64,000 bases of DNA from contig JAJZLO010000028.1 in assembly GCA_021803405.1 (NCBI GenBank), positions 1 through 64,000 of the forward strand, written 5' to 3'. Source of the stretch: Microcaldota archaeon. GTDB taxonomy: Archaea > Micrarchaeota > Micrarchaeia > Micrarchaeales > CABMGC01. The stretch's first letter is position 1. The number at the start of each line of letters is the position of its first letter. This document shows, one piece after another, positions 46,451-55,592 of the stretch. A program made the translations under genes and the position numbers. The notes beneath the pieces were generated by a model. It saw only the letters and a program-made list of their open reading frames with translations, did not search any database and had not been told where the DNA came from.

Positions 46451-48202
46451 ATGAATAAATTGCGCGATATGCCCTATTTTGAAAAGTGGCTCATTCTTGG
46501 TATATTGATAGGGATAGCTGCAGGAATAGGCGCTACAATATTCTATTTTGCAATAAAAATATCCGAGTCATTTTTTTTAGGTAATATTTTAGGTATGTCA
46601 ATTCCATTACCTTTAGGGGAAGGCGGCAGCGCAGGATATATCTTTTCTGTTACAAATTACTGGCTTATACCTATTGTCTTAATAATAGGCGGAGCAATTT
46701 CAGGATTTTTAGTTTATAGATTTGCTCCGGAAGCTGAAGGTCATGGAACAGATGCTGCAATAAAGGCTTTTCATAAAGATAAGGGGAAGATAAGGCCTAG
46801 AGTTCCTCTTGTAAAAACAATAGCCTCTGCAATAACTATAGGCACTGGAGGAAGTGCAGGAAGAGAAGGTCCTACAGCCCAGATAGCTGCAGGAATAGGT
46901 TCTATGCTAGTAGATTTTTTCAGATTAAATGACTCTGATAGAAGAACCGCGGTGGTTGTTGGAATAGGTTCTGGAGTAGGAACAATATTCAAGGCACCTA
47001 TAGGCGGAGCAATTTTTGCAATAGAGGTACCTTATAAAAAGGATTTCGAAACAAAAGCTATTTTTCCAGCAATAGTTGCAAGTGCTGTAGGTTACTCTAT
47101 TTTTGGCTCTATTGTTGGCTTTACTCCAATATTCGGTTATATAACAACAACCTTCGATCCTCTAAGACTTCCATTTTATGCAATACTTGGTATTATAGCA
47201 GGTCTTCTTGCTATGTTTTATATCTGGTTCTTTTATAAAGTTCATGATGGTTTTAAATCTATTAAAATAAAGAATTATTATAAGCCTATAATCGGTGCAG
47301 CAATAGCTGGTATGATCGCACTTATGTTTCCAGAGGTAATGGCTGTAGGATATGGCTGGGTTCAGATTCTAATAAGCAATAATGCACTTATACTTCCTAC
47401 TTTTGGTTTGCCTTTGCTTTTGATACTTGTAATGCTACCTTTTGCAAAGATAGTTGCAACCTCATTTACTATAGGTTCAGGTGGAAGCGGCGGGGTTTTT
47501 GCACCTGGAATATTTGTAGGTGCTTCTTTAGGTTTTGTATATGCCATACTTTTACATTCATTCCTTCCATCATTATTCCCTAGCGTTGCACCTTTGGTGA
47601 TAGTCGGTATGTTAGCATTCTTCGGCGCAGCTGGAAAGGTTCCTATATCTGTAATGCTTATGGTCATAGAGATGACAGGAAGTTTGCAGTTACTTCCGGC
47701 AGCGATGTTGGCAGTGGCGTTTTCATATCTAGCATCAGGTGGTAGTACGATATACCGTTCACAGGTAGATTCTAGAGAGTTCTCCCCAGCTCATTATGAT
47801 GAATATGAAAAACCTATAATGTTATCAATAAAGGTTGGGGATATTCCATTAAAAGATATTTCATTAAATAAGAAGACCAGCCAGAAAAAGGCATTAGCGT
47901 TCATGAAAAAGTTTAATATAAACTCGATACCAATAGTTGAAAAAGGAATTTATCTAGGTAGTATAACAGCAGATGAACTACTTAAAAGCGGTATGCCTAA
48001 TACCAGCCTTTGGATAGACAGCGACTCTAAATCTTTAAGCCCTTCAGATACTATAGCCAAGGCACTTAATTTCATGTCAAGAACGGGATCATTAAGTATA
48101 CCTGTTGAAGAAGATGGCAGATATCTAGGAAATATTTTTTTGATAGACATAATGAAGGAATATGATAAAAAAGCAGCAGCATTCATTCCTGAAGTTAAGT
48201 AA
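46451..48202 (+). CDS. ClC-family chloride channel/transporter with CBS domains
   Basis: This 583-residue protein has about 11 membrane helices followed by two CBS domains (about residues 460-580). It has GTGGSAGREGP with the gating Glu (GREGP) and GSGGSGGVFAPG as the second anion-binding loop. The GSGIP motif is replaced by GHGTD. At the proton-glutamate position the sequence is FAIEV, with Val in place of the second Glu of CLC-ec1, as in channel-type members. A TATA-like box (CTATATTAATA, 46419-46429) predicts a nearly leaderless message. In an acidophile such a protein could help ion and pH balance (inference). Confidence 0.92.
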   Translation: MNKLRDMPYFEKWLILGILIGIAAGIGATIFYFAIKISESFFLGNILGMSIPLPLGEGGSAGYIFSVTNYWLIPIVLIIGGAISGFLVYRFAPEAEGHGTDAAIKAFHKDKGKIRPRVPLVKTIASAITIGTGGSAGREGPTAQIAAGIGSMLVDFFRLNDSDRRTAVVVGIGSGVGTIFKAPIGGAIFAIEVPYKKDFETKAIFPAIVASAVGYSIFGSIVGFTPIFGYITTTFDPLRLPFYAILGIIAGLLAMFYIWFFYKVHDGFKSIKIKNYYKPIIGAAIAGMIALMFPEVMAVGYGWVQILISNNALILPTFGLPLLLILVMLPFAKIVATSFTIGSGGSGGVFAPGIFVGASLGFVYAILLHSFLPSLFPSVAPLVIVGMLAFFGAAGKVPISVMLMVIEMTGSLQLLPAAMLAVAFSYLASGGSTIYRSQVDSREFSPAHYDEYEKPIMLSIKVGDIPLKDISLNKKTSQKKALAFMKKFNINSIPIVEKGIYLGSITADELLKSGMPNTSLWIDSDSKSLSPSDTIAKALNFMSRTGSLSIPVEEDGRYLGNIFLIDIMKEYDKKAAAFIPEVK

Positions 48203-48238
48203 TTTATATTATTGTTACATATCTTATCTTGTGATTTA

Positions 48239-48559
48239 ATGGAATTTTCAGAATATCAAGAAAATGCAAAATCAACGGCACAGTACCCTGACAATATGGA
48301 TGGAAGTTTTTATTATCCTGCATTGGGTCTAGCAGGAGAAGTAGGTGAGCTATTGAATAAGATTAAAAAAATAGCAAGGGATAAATCAATTCCAAATAAA
48401 GAGGATCTTGAAGGTGAGATTGGGGACGTTCTATGGTATCTCTCTCAGCTTTCTACAGAGTTGGGCATAAATCTTACCAAGGCTGCAGAGCACAATCTTT
48501 CAAAACTTAAAAGCAGAAAAGAACGCGGTGTAATATCAGGAAGCGGGGATAACAGATGA
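48239..48559 (+). CDS. MazG-like nucleotide pyrophosphohydrolase
   Basis: This 106-residue protein starts at ATG 48239 (MEFSEYQENAKSTAQYP); an upstream TTG at 48212 is unlikely. All-alpha NTP-PPase motifs are present: GLAGEVGELLNKIKK, then LEGEIGDVLWYLSQL, giving the Mg-binding E-x-x-E and E-x-x-D sets. The family hydrolyses (d)NTPs to monophosphates, often for house-cleaning. Its stop overlaps the next start in ATGA, so the genes are coupled. Confidence 0.88.
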   Translation: MEFSEYQENAKSTAQYPDNMDGSFYYPALGLAGEVGELLNKIKKIARDKSIPNKEDLEGEIGDVLWYLSQLSTELGINLTKAAEHNLSKLKSRKERGVISGSGDNR

Positions 48560-49170
48560 AAAAAGTAACAAAACAAGATCATAAATTAGATTTAAGAATA
48601 GAATCACTTACTGATCTGGTATTTGGTCTGGCCCTCTCAATAGGCGCTTTGCTTCTTGCCTCTACTTCAGTAACTACTCCCTCTGCGTTTGTTGGGAATA
48701 TACTTAGCTATGCATTTGGATTTTTAATATTGGTGTTTGTCTGGTTTAGATATACTCTTATAGAATCTGCTTTAAAATTCTCCACTCGTTCAATAATCTT
48801 ATTAAACATACTGCTTTTGTTTTTTGTTTCAATAGAACCTTATCTTTTTAACATATTAAAATCTCCAATATCTAGCGACGCAATAATCAATATAAGTTCT
48901 TCAATATATGCATTTGACATGGGTTCTATAATGATAATACTCGGCATACTTACCTATATCGTAATAAAACAAAAGGTAATTACAAAAAAATTAAACCATT
49001 ACAAACAACAGATACTTGCAAATTTTATTATAGGCGTAATTTTCTTCATTTCAATACTGCCATTCTTCTGGAGTTTTGAGGTATATGGAATAAAAGGAAG
49101 GTTCTTCATCTGGCTTGTTTCCTTTCCAATAATATATATAATATTTAGAATATCAAATAACCGTAGATAA
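48556..49170 (+). CDS. TMEM175-like (DUF1211) membrane protein, possible K+ channel
   Basis: This 204-residue protein has about six helices. The first, RIESLTDLVFGLALSIGALL, follows the R-x-E-x-[FL]-[ST]-D-x-[VL]-F pattern of TMEM175/DUF1211 repeats, which form potassium-conducting channels. Only one such repeat is evident, as in prokaryotic single-repeat members, which work as tetramers. The usual SDG is replaced by LTD. It overlaps the MazG-like gene by four bases and is one base from the next gene. Confidence 0.68.
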   Translation: MKKVTKQDHKLDLRIESLTDLVFGLALSIGALLLASTSVTTPSAFVGNILSYAFGFLILVFVWFRYTLIESALKFSTRSIILLNILLLFFVSIEPYLFNILKSPISSDAIINISSSIYAFDMGSIMIILGILTYIVIKQKVITKKLNHYKQQILANFIIGVIFFISILPFFWSFEVYGIKGRFFIWLVSFPIIYIIFRISNNRR

Positions 49171-49171
49171 G

Positions 49172-49768
49172 ATGAAACTATATTACTTAAGAATAAAGAA
49201 CGTTGAAAAAAAAGACGCAGAAGAAAAGCTTAAAAAATCAAAGGCAAAACTTCTAAGCAGCACTATAGAAAAACAGATCCGATTTAGATTGGAGCCTAGT
49301 GTTAAATTTCAAAATAAGAAAAATACCGTATTTAATGGAAACTCGTGGCTTACAATTAATTCTCGTGAAGGAAGCTCTACTATTCAGATGGAGGAGAGCA
49401 ACTTTGAAGGTACTAAATCAGATAAATCAGAGGTAAAAATAGATAATTTTTTCAATGCGGCAAAGATGCTTATCTCTGCAATGCCTAAAAATGATTATGA
49501 ATATGTAGAAATAAGCAAAACTATCTACTGGTTTGATGGAGCTACTGTACTTATTGAAGAGTTACCTCTACTTCATTGCACCATTATAATAAGTGCAACT
49601 TCAAAGAAAAAATTAGATGAAATTAAAGAAAAGCTAAAAATAAACGGAACTATTGAACCTAACTTTAACATGAGCAATGCTGAGCGATACTATAGAATAC
49701 GTGGAATAGATTACGATATAATTAAAACTGTATTAAAAAAGAAATTAAATAAGGAGCTGGGCATTTAA
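49172..49768 (+). CDS. Possible CYTH-like protein (198 aa)
   Basis: The layout recalls CYTH (adenylate cyclase CyaB / thiamine triphosphatase) domains. The N-terminal strand is LYYLRIKNVEKKDAE, then come FRLEPSVKF, SWLTINSREGSSTIQME, TIYWFDGATVLIEELPLLHC and a C-terminal helix. The diagnostic N-terminal E-x-E-x-K is not present (it reads YYLRIKN), so catalytic activity is doubtful or the assignment is wrong. It is the third gene of a tight operon with the MazG-like and TMEM175-like genes. Confidence 0.45.
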   Translation: MKLYYLRIKNVEKKDAEEKLKKSKAKLLSSTIEKQIRFRLEPSVKFQNKKNTVFNGNSWLTINSREGSSTIQMEESNFEGTKSDKSEVKIDNFFNAAKMLISAMPKNDYEYVEISKTIYWFDGATVLIEELPLLHCTIIISATSKKKLDEIKEKLKINGTIEPNFNMSNAERYYRIRGIDYDIIKTVLKKKLNKELGI

Positions 49769-49852
49769 TGAGCATTATTTATTCGACATAACTTTTAAAT
49801 ACTACAACTACCTATAGTAGCGATAGTAACAGTAGAATGTTAAATAATTAAC

Positions 49853-51067
49853 TTATTTATTATTTAGTTTTTCCTCTATCCTTATCAATTCATTATGTTT
49901 TGCAGTTCTTTCTCCTCCTATTGTACCTGTCTTAATATATCCTATATCTAAACCTACTGCAAGCTGTGCTATTGTTGTATCTTCAGTTTCGCCACTTCTG
50001 TGTGATATGACCGTTTGATAATTGCTTTTTTTGGCAAGCTTTACCGTATCTACCATATCGGTAAGCGTACCAATTTGATTTGGTTTTATTAAAATTGCAT
50101 TTGCAGAACCTTTTTGTATTCCATCTTCAAGTCTTTTTTTATTAGTTACAAAAAGATCGTCTCCAACTATTAGTGTTTTATTTCCTATTTTTTTGGTCAA
50201 TTTGGCAAATCCTTCAAAATCTCCTTCATGTAATGGATCCTCAAGAATTTTAATATTAAATTTTTCAGCCAGCTCTGCTACAAAGTTAATCTGTTCATCT
50301 GTTGTCAACTCTTTATTTTTGTAACTATACTTCCCATTTTTAAAAAATTCTGAGGCCGCAAGATCAACAGCAATTCTTATGTCTACTCCTGACTTTTCTT
50401 TTATAGTATTTATTGCAGAAGAAAGGATCTCAAGGGCTTCCATGTCTGTAAGTGGGGCTACCCATGCCTTCTCATCACCTAATCCTAAAGATAAAGTTGG
50501 AAATTTAGTTTTTAACAGCTCGCTTACCTTTTTATGGACTCCTATATTTGCAAAAGCAGAGCTTGTATAATTTTTTCCTGAAGAAACAGATAAAAATTCC
50601 TGCATTGTTGTACCGTTTATTGCATGTTTTCCACCACCTATTATATTTCCTAATGGGGATGGAAGTTTTAGTTTGTTGTTATTTTTGTTTACAAATTCAA
50701 AAAGTTCTTTACCTTCTGATAACGCAGAAGCCTTTGCATATGCTAATGATGTTGCTATTGTTATATTTCCTCCTATGTTGGCAAAGTTTTCACTTCCATC
50801 TATTTCATGTAACGTATTATCAAACTTTTCTTGGGATGTTAATTCCATACCCAATAATTTGTTCAAAACATTACTTTTAAAGTTATTTATGCCAATGTCT
50901 ATCCCACCTTCAGGATAATCCTTTACCTCAAAACTTCCTTTACTGGCTCCACTTGGTGCTGCGGCTCTTCCAAATAAGTTTCTATCATCAAATATCTCAA
51001 CTTCTATTGTAGGGTTGCCTCTAGAATCTATAATTTTCCTTATATTTATCTTTGAAATTTTTGTCAT
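49853..51067 (-). CDS. eno: Enolase
   Basis: It interconverts 2-phosphoglycerate and phosphoenolpyruvate. It has 404 residues, slightly shorter than the usual 420-430. Signatures in order are IIDSRGNPTIEVEI, GAASKG-type loop (AAPSGASKG), ILEDPLHEGDF, IVGDDLFVTN, AILIKPNQIGTLTD with the catalytic Lys, and VISHRSGETEDTTIAQLAVG. The LIKxNQIGTLTE motif reads LTD here, a mild change. AAAGGT precedes the ATG. It implies at least part of lower glycolysis or gluconeogenesis. Confidence 0.96.
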   Translation of the reverse strand: MTKISKINIRKIIDSRGNPTIEVEIFDDRNLFGRAAAPSGASKGSFEVKDYPEGGIDIGINNFKSNVLNKLLGMELTSQEKFDNTLHEIDGSENFANIGGNITIATSLAYAKASALSEGKELFEFVNKNNNKLKLPSPLGNIIGGGKHAINGTTMQEFLSVSSGKNYTSSAFANIGVHKKVSELLKTKFPTLSLGLGDEKAWVAPLTDMEALEILSSAINTIKEKSGVDIRIAVDLAASEFFKNGKYSYKNKELTTDEQINFVAELAEKFNIKILEDPLHEGDFEGFAKLTKKIGNKTLIVGDDLFVTNKKRLEDGIQKGSANAILIKPNQIGTLTDMVDTVKLAKKSNYQTVISHRSGETEDTTIAQLAVGLDIGYIKTGTIGGERTAKHNELIRIEEKLNNK

Positions 51068-51206
51068 AAAAATCGACCTTTATCGATCATTACTTATAAA
51101 AATAAAAACTAAATAACTTACTATGATTTTTATTTACCGTTTACTGTAATCCTAAATTATAACTTAAGACATACATAACAAAAAATTATCCGATCTAATG
51201 GTTAAT

Positions 51207-52082
51207 CTAATAGTTCTCTAAATTATCAATTAAATAGTCTTCATTACTTAATAATCTTGATTCTATAACTGTTCTTATATATATCTCTAGGATTTTATGG
51301 AAGGCTTCTTTATTCAATTTTTTCACCTTTTGATCATTCAAAAGATTATTTAAAATTAAAGAAAGAGCATTAAAATATTTTACGCTCTTATCACCATTTT
51401 TCATAAAAATATCTATCTTTTTAAACTCTTCAAGAAGATACCTCTTTGGTTCTTCAATTTTTTGAACATGTGGTGGTATTTGCCTTTCAGATCTATTGTC
51501 TCTAGATATCATGCTCATTTTAGGATAAGTAACATATATGTCAGAAAATGATAATGGGTCAACGTTAAAGACATTGGTAAACGTTTCATATTTAAAGTCT
51601 GAAATAAATAAAACATATAAATTACTATTAACTGTTCCTCCTGTCCATTGCTCTACCTCTTTTTTGACTGTATCTGCCTTAAATTTATCTTTCAATCCAT
51701 TAAAAAGCATTTTCATTGAATGAAACTCTACTGCAAGCAGTTTATCTCCTATCATTACATTAGTTATGAAATCAGGAAATATCGATTTATGTGTTTTAGC
51801 TTTATTGTCTGAAAAAACTCTAAGAAAATCCCAACAAAAAGAGATTTTGGAATTAGAAAGAGCAATGCCCGTTATTATCTCAGGTGTAGAGGGCGCATTA
51901 TTCCTTAAACTTGTTCTTAAACTTATGTCTCTTTCAAACTCATTAATATTAAAGCTTATCTTTTTTTCTACTTCTTCTAAAATAACTGGTATTACGTTCT
52001 CTACCCCTTCTCGTTTAATTGTCCTAAAAAGGCTTTTTTCTCCAGAATGCATGTATTTCCTAATAAAACCTTCTTTTTGCAT
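51207..52082 (-). CDS. Hypothetical protein (291 aa), weak nuclease-like motif
   Basis: This soluble protein matches no family that I recognise. The central part contains PDFITNVMIGDKLLAVEFHS followed by MK, a D...E-x-x arrangement vaguely like the PD-(D/E)xK nuclease core, but the catalytic Lys is not in place (E-F-H). The C-terminal third is helical. It lies divergent from the HerA-like ATPase gene with about 155 bases between the starts. Confidence 0.5.
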   Translation of the reverse strand: MQKEGFIRKYMHSGEKSLFRTIKREGVENVIPVILEEVEKKISFNINEFERDISLRTSLRNNAPSTPEIITGIALSNSKISFCWDFLRVFSDNKAKTHKSIFPDFITNVMIGDKLLAVEFHSMKMLFNGLKDKFKADTVKKEVEQWTGGTVNSNLYVLFISDFKYETFTNVFNVDPLSFSDIYVTYPKMSMISRDNRSERQIPPHVQKIEEPKRYLLEEFKKIDIFMKNGDKSVKYFNALSLILNNLLNDQKVKKLNKEAFHKILEIYIRTVIESRLLSNEDYLIDNLENY

Positions 52083-52236
52083 ATTTTCACATTATTTATT
52101 TAAGAATATCTCGATTAATCTCATTTTTTGTTATGGATAATATGATTTTTTTGATATAAATAACCTCTTAATATTATTTCATATCAGTATTGGGATTTAC
52201 GATAACTTTAATATTCTTTAATTCAGATTAAAATTC

Positions 52237-53811
52237 ATGGAACTTAATATTTCCGAAAAAACAAGGCTTCCTGCACAGCTCATAATGACTGGCAGGGGCT
52301 GTGTTATTGGCCAAAGCGGTTCTGGAAAATCATTTTTAATGGGCATAATAGCTGAAGAACTAGGCAAATTAAATCTGCCATTTTGCATAATAGATACCGA
52401 AGGCGAATATTCCTCGCTAAAGGAAACTCTTCCGAACATTCTTATAGTCGGCGGTAGCAGTGCTGATGTTTCTATTGATGTTGATAAAGACAAACTTTTT
52501 CTATCTTCTATAAACAACGCGATACCGATAATACTTGACGTCTCAGATACCGTTCAAAAGACCGAGTATGTTTATAATGCGTTATCCTCACTTTATAATA
52601 TAGAAGAGAACTTAAGAAAACCTTTTCTTGTAATGATAGAAGAAGCAGATAAATTTGCTCCGCAAGTAGTTCATCAGAAAATAAATATAATAGAGGAGTT
52701 AAGTGTAAGAGGACGAAAACGTGGAATAGGTCTTCTAATAGCTACTCAAAGGCCTAGCAACATAAGTAAAAATGTACTTTCACAATGCTCATATGGTTTT
52801 ATAGGTAAATTAACTATAGAAAATGATCTAAATGCAATAAGCCAACTTTTTTCAAGCAGAACTACTTTAGACGAAATAGTAAATCTTGGAATTGGAGAGT
52901 TTATGCCATTTGGGATATCAGATAAAGAGAAGATAAAGGTCAAATCAAGACTGGCATTCCATATGGGCTCAACGCCCCAAATTGGTGAGTTCTCTGTAAA
53001 TAATAAGTTTATGGCTGAATCTTTGATAAAAGAATTAAATTCAGAAAATAAAAACAAAGCTATGATACAAAAAGAAGAAAAAAAATCTATTAAAAAATTA
53101 GAAAAACAAGTAAAAATAAATATAATAACTCCTAATATGCCAGAAGAGTATGCAAAAAATTATGCAAAAAAAGTTTCAAAAAAAGCCTTAGGTATTTTTG
53201 GAAAAAACATTGAAGATATAGATAAAATAGAAAAAAAATATATCCCTTCGACTTTTTACACTATACGAATACCAACAAACAAAAAAAGAGAGTTTGATGA
53301 ATATTCGATATTATTGACAAAAGAAGGGTTTCCAGTAAAATTTAAAAATAAAATAATTATTAAAGTACCACAATTCAAATATCAAAAACTTTCTCCTTTA
53401 GAAGAAGAGATTCTTGCTGAAATTAGATTTAAAAAAACTATCAAAAAAATAGATATACTCAAAAATTATTCATCAAAAAGTAAAGGGATTTCTTTAGTTC
53501 TTCAAAGGTTAGCTTCAAGAAAACTTATCTATATAAAAAACGATAAAATATATTCTAATATGTATAAAGACTATGATATTAATTATGGTCTGCCAAAAAT
53601 AGAAGAAAATGTATCTTTGGAAGAGATAGAAGGAGAAGCAATAACGGCTAAACAAGCTATTATTGTGTTAAAATCATTATTCCCTACCTGCTATATAATC
53701 AACACTGCTTTGCTTTACATTCCAATATATGAAATAACCCTGAGGAATAAAAGTAAAGTACGTATTTTCAAGATAGATGCCGTATTTGGAAAGGAATTAT
53801 CATATATATAA
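52237..53811 (+). CDS. HerA/DUF87-type ATPase with winged-helix C-terminus
   Basis: This 524-residue protein is a HerA-FtsK superfamily ATPase. Walker A is GQSGSGKS (residues 25-32), FCIIDTEGEYSSL is the DxxGEY motif, Walker B is LVMIEEADKFAP (about 130-141), and RGRKRGIGLLIATQRP is the sensor/Arg region. The N-terminal HAS barrel of true HerA is missing, so it is a stand-alone ATPase. Residues 275-380 are Lys-rich, and KLSPLEEEILAEIRFKKTIK starts a winged-helix-like DNA-binding part. Relatives pump or remodel DNA. A TATA-like tract (CTTTAATATT, 52208-52217) predicts a leaderless message. Confidence 0.88.
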   Translation: MELNISEKTRLPAQLIMTGRGCVIGQSGSGKSFLMGIIAEELGKLNLPFCIIDTEGEYSSLKETLPNILIVGGSSADVSIDVDKDKLFLSSINNAIPIILDVSDTVQKTEYVYNALSSLYNIEENLRKPFLVMIEEADKFAPQVVHQKINIIEELSVRGRKRGIGLLIATQRPSNISKNVLSQCSYGFIGKLTIENDLNAISQLFSSRTTLDEIVNLGIGEFMPFGISDKEKIKVKSRLAFHMGSTPQIGEFSVNNKFMAESLIKELNSENKNKAMIQKEEKKSIKKLEKQVKINIITPNMPEEYAKNYAKKVSKKALGIFGKNIEDIDKIEKKYIPSTFYTIRIPTNKKREFDEYSILLTKEGFPVKFKNKIIIKVPQFKYQKLSPLEEEILAEIRFKKTIKKIDILKNYSSKSKGISLVLQRLASRKLIYIKNDKIYSNMYKDYDINYGLPKIEENVSLEEIEGEAITAKQAIIVLKSLFPTCYIINTALLYIPIYEITLRNKSKVRIFKIDAVFGKELSYI

Positions 53812-53821
53812 TTTTATAATT

Positions 53822-53959
53822 TTATTTGCCTCTGTCCTTTTTTCTCTCTCCACAACTACATCCACAGTAACATTCTTTTTGGCAAACACATCCTCCAAAA
53901 CATCCACATCTACAAGCTCCACCACATTCACAGCCTCCTCCTGCTCCTTGATTTGCCAT
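53822..53959 (-). CDS. 45-residue Cys-rich protein, metallothionein-like
   Basis: The frame starts ATG at 53959 (MANQGAGGGCECGGACRCG) and ends TAA at 53822. It has 11 Cys in 45 residues (positions 10, 12, 16, 18, 20, 24, 26, 30, 32, 34, 36), nearly all in C-x-C pairs with Gly between, then a basic tail (GERKKDRGK). This spacing is that of metal-thiolate cluster proteins, so binding of Cu, Zn or Cd is the natural guess. A TATA-like box on this strand lies near 53990-54003. It is convergent with the HerA-like gene (10 bases apart). It is too short for many gene finders; coding bias and the Cys pattern argue that it is real. Confidence 0.75.
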   Translation of the reverse strand: MANQGAGGGCECGGACRCGCFGGCVCQKECYCGCSCGERKKDRGK

Positions 53960-54066
53960 AATATCACAATTAATACCTTAGCTAATAATACATATAAATA
54001 TAATACATCTTTTTAGGTTTTTACTTCTATAATTTTTGTTAATAAATAATTACTTTTTCACAAAAT

Positions 54067-55482
54067 TTAACATTTTAGAGTTTTATTAAAATAAATATCA
54101 AAGTTTGTATTTTTGTACAAGTTTTGATTTGGATTTGTATAAACTCCATTGGGCGCAGTTCCTATTTGATTTAAAACTATACTTGGATAGTTTTTAATGC
54201 TGCTATTATAATAGTATGGAGAAAATGCTGTTATGTTATAATACCTCAAATAAACCCAATCATTAGAAACAAAGTTACAGTTGTAAAGATTAATACTTTT
54301 TAAATCAAGAACTATTGTGTTAAATACTGGATTTCCACTCCCTAGATAAATTCCTAAATTTGAGTTAAAGCTTAAAAAATAAAATATTCCAAGCATTGAT
54401 ATTACAGAGACAAAAAACAGAATAATATCCGATTTTGAGATAATTTTATACTGCAAAGTTCTATTGTTTTTTATTGATAACTCTATTATTTTTGTAACTA
54501 TATATGCGATTAAAAAGCCTAATGAAGCGTATAAGAAATAAGCATATCTTGTCTGATCAAAAACATCTTCATGTAATCCTAATATTATGAACTCCATAAA
54601 AGAAAAAACAAAAAATAATAGTAATAATCTTGTTTTTTTATCTATTAAAAAGTTTTTCTTAATTTTTTTAGTAATCTCAGAATCATTTTTTCTAACATCA
54701 AAATATATAAAAAACGCAATTATCAAAAACGCAGGCAAGAAGTTTATCAATATATTAAATAATGCAGTTATAGATATCGCACTAGGGGCTGAACTTTCAA
54801 GAGACACATTTATTGAAGATAGATAACTATATAGTGGATTTCCATAAATGAGATAATTAAAGATAAGCCATGGTAAAGTCACTAACGCAAAGCTTACATA
54901 ACCTTTAAGGATATTCTTCCTACCATTCAATAGCAAAAGAATAGGCAAAAATATTAAAGTAGTATATTTTGCAAGGCACGCAAGTCCAAAAACTATTCCA
55001 GATTGCCATTTATTATCTGTTTCTAAGGAAAGAGCTATTATCATCAAAGAAAGTGATAGCATCTCTTCGCTATTAACTATGAATGGAAATATAACTATAT
55101 ATGGTAAAACTATCAATGCTCCTGCTACGATGTAATTAATTTTGAATTTTTTTGAGAAATATACTGTTGCATAAAAAAGAAGTAAAACCATTATTATCAA
55201 ATAAGCAATTATGGAATAATTTCCTAAAATTGGATAAAGAATCATAAAGACAGCTATGCTTAATGGAGCCCTGTACGATTCAAAATAGCTATTTTTTGTT
55301 TCGACAATGCCAAAATTCATATAAGTTCTTCCGGTTGCAACTGCATTCCTTACAACTGTAACAAAATTACCTGAATCGGCAGATTTAGCGCTTAAGTAGT
55401 GTGCTATAAAATCCCAGTCAACACCATTAACCATATAAAGTTTTGTTATTACTATGGCTAAAAGAAAGAAGAGAATTGCCAT
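54067..55482 (-). CDS. GT-C membrane glycosyltransferase (PMT/ArnT-like)
   Basis: This 471-residue protein has about 10-11 membrane helices. The first external loop has VDWDFIAHYLSAKSAD, with the acidic pair typical of GT39/GT83 enzymes, then YFESYRAPLSIAVFMILYPI, the second conserved loop with Glu and Arg-Pro. The C-terminal 100 residues are a small extracellular domain. Such enzymes move a sugar from a polyprenyl phosphate carrier to a lipid or protein, so it may glycosylate the surface proteins of this window (inference). It is divergent from trpS. Confidence 0.8.
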   Translation of the reverse strand: MAILFFLLAIVITKLYMVNGVDWDFIAHYLSAKSADSGNFVTVVRNAVATGRTYMNFGIVETKNSYFESYRAPLSIAVFMILYPILGNYSIIAYLIIMVLLLFYATVYFSKKFKINYIVAGALIVLPYIVIFPFIVNSEEMLSLSLMIIALSLETDNKWQSGIVFGLACLAKYTTLIFLPILLLLNGRKNILKGYVSFALVTLPWLIFNYLIYGNPLYSYLSSINVSLESSAPSAISITALFNILINFLPAFLIIAFFIYFDVRKNDSEITKKIKKNFLIDKKTRLLLLFFVFSFMEFIILGLHEDVFDQTRYAYFLYASLGFLIAYIVTKIIELSIKNNRTLQYKIISKSDIILFFVSVISMLGIFYFLSFNSNLGIYLGSGNPVFNTIVLDLKSINLYNCNFVSNDWVYLRYYNITAFSPYYYNSSIKNYPSIVLNQIGTAPNGVYTNPNQNLYKNTNFDIYFNKTLKC

Positions 55483-55561
55483 TAAAATAATTTTTTTATC
55501 CGTAATTAAACCTCAATCTATTAAGTATCTAAATAAATTTAAATTCATACTCTCACAATAA

Positions 55562-55592
55562 GTTTTTATATGCTTTATGTTAATATTACTTC
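55562..55592 (+). promoter_or_regulatory. TATA promoter of trpS, leaderless
   Basis: TTTATATGC at 55564-55572 lies 21-29 bases before the ATG at 55593, so transcription should begin at or next to the start codon. No ribosome site is visible, as expected for a leaderless message. Confidence 0.55.

Noticed and set aside
53777..54016. Plus-strand 79-codon Ser/Thr-rich frame
   Set aside because: It overlaps the end of the HerA-like gene and is the antisense of the Cys-rich gene; it has no promoter or ribosome site.
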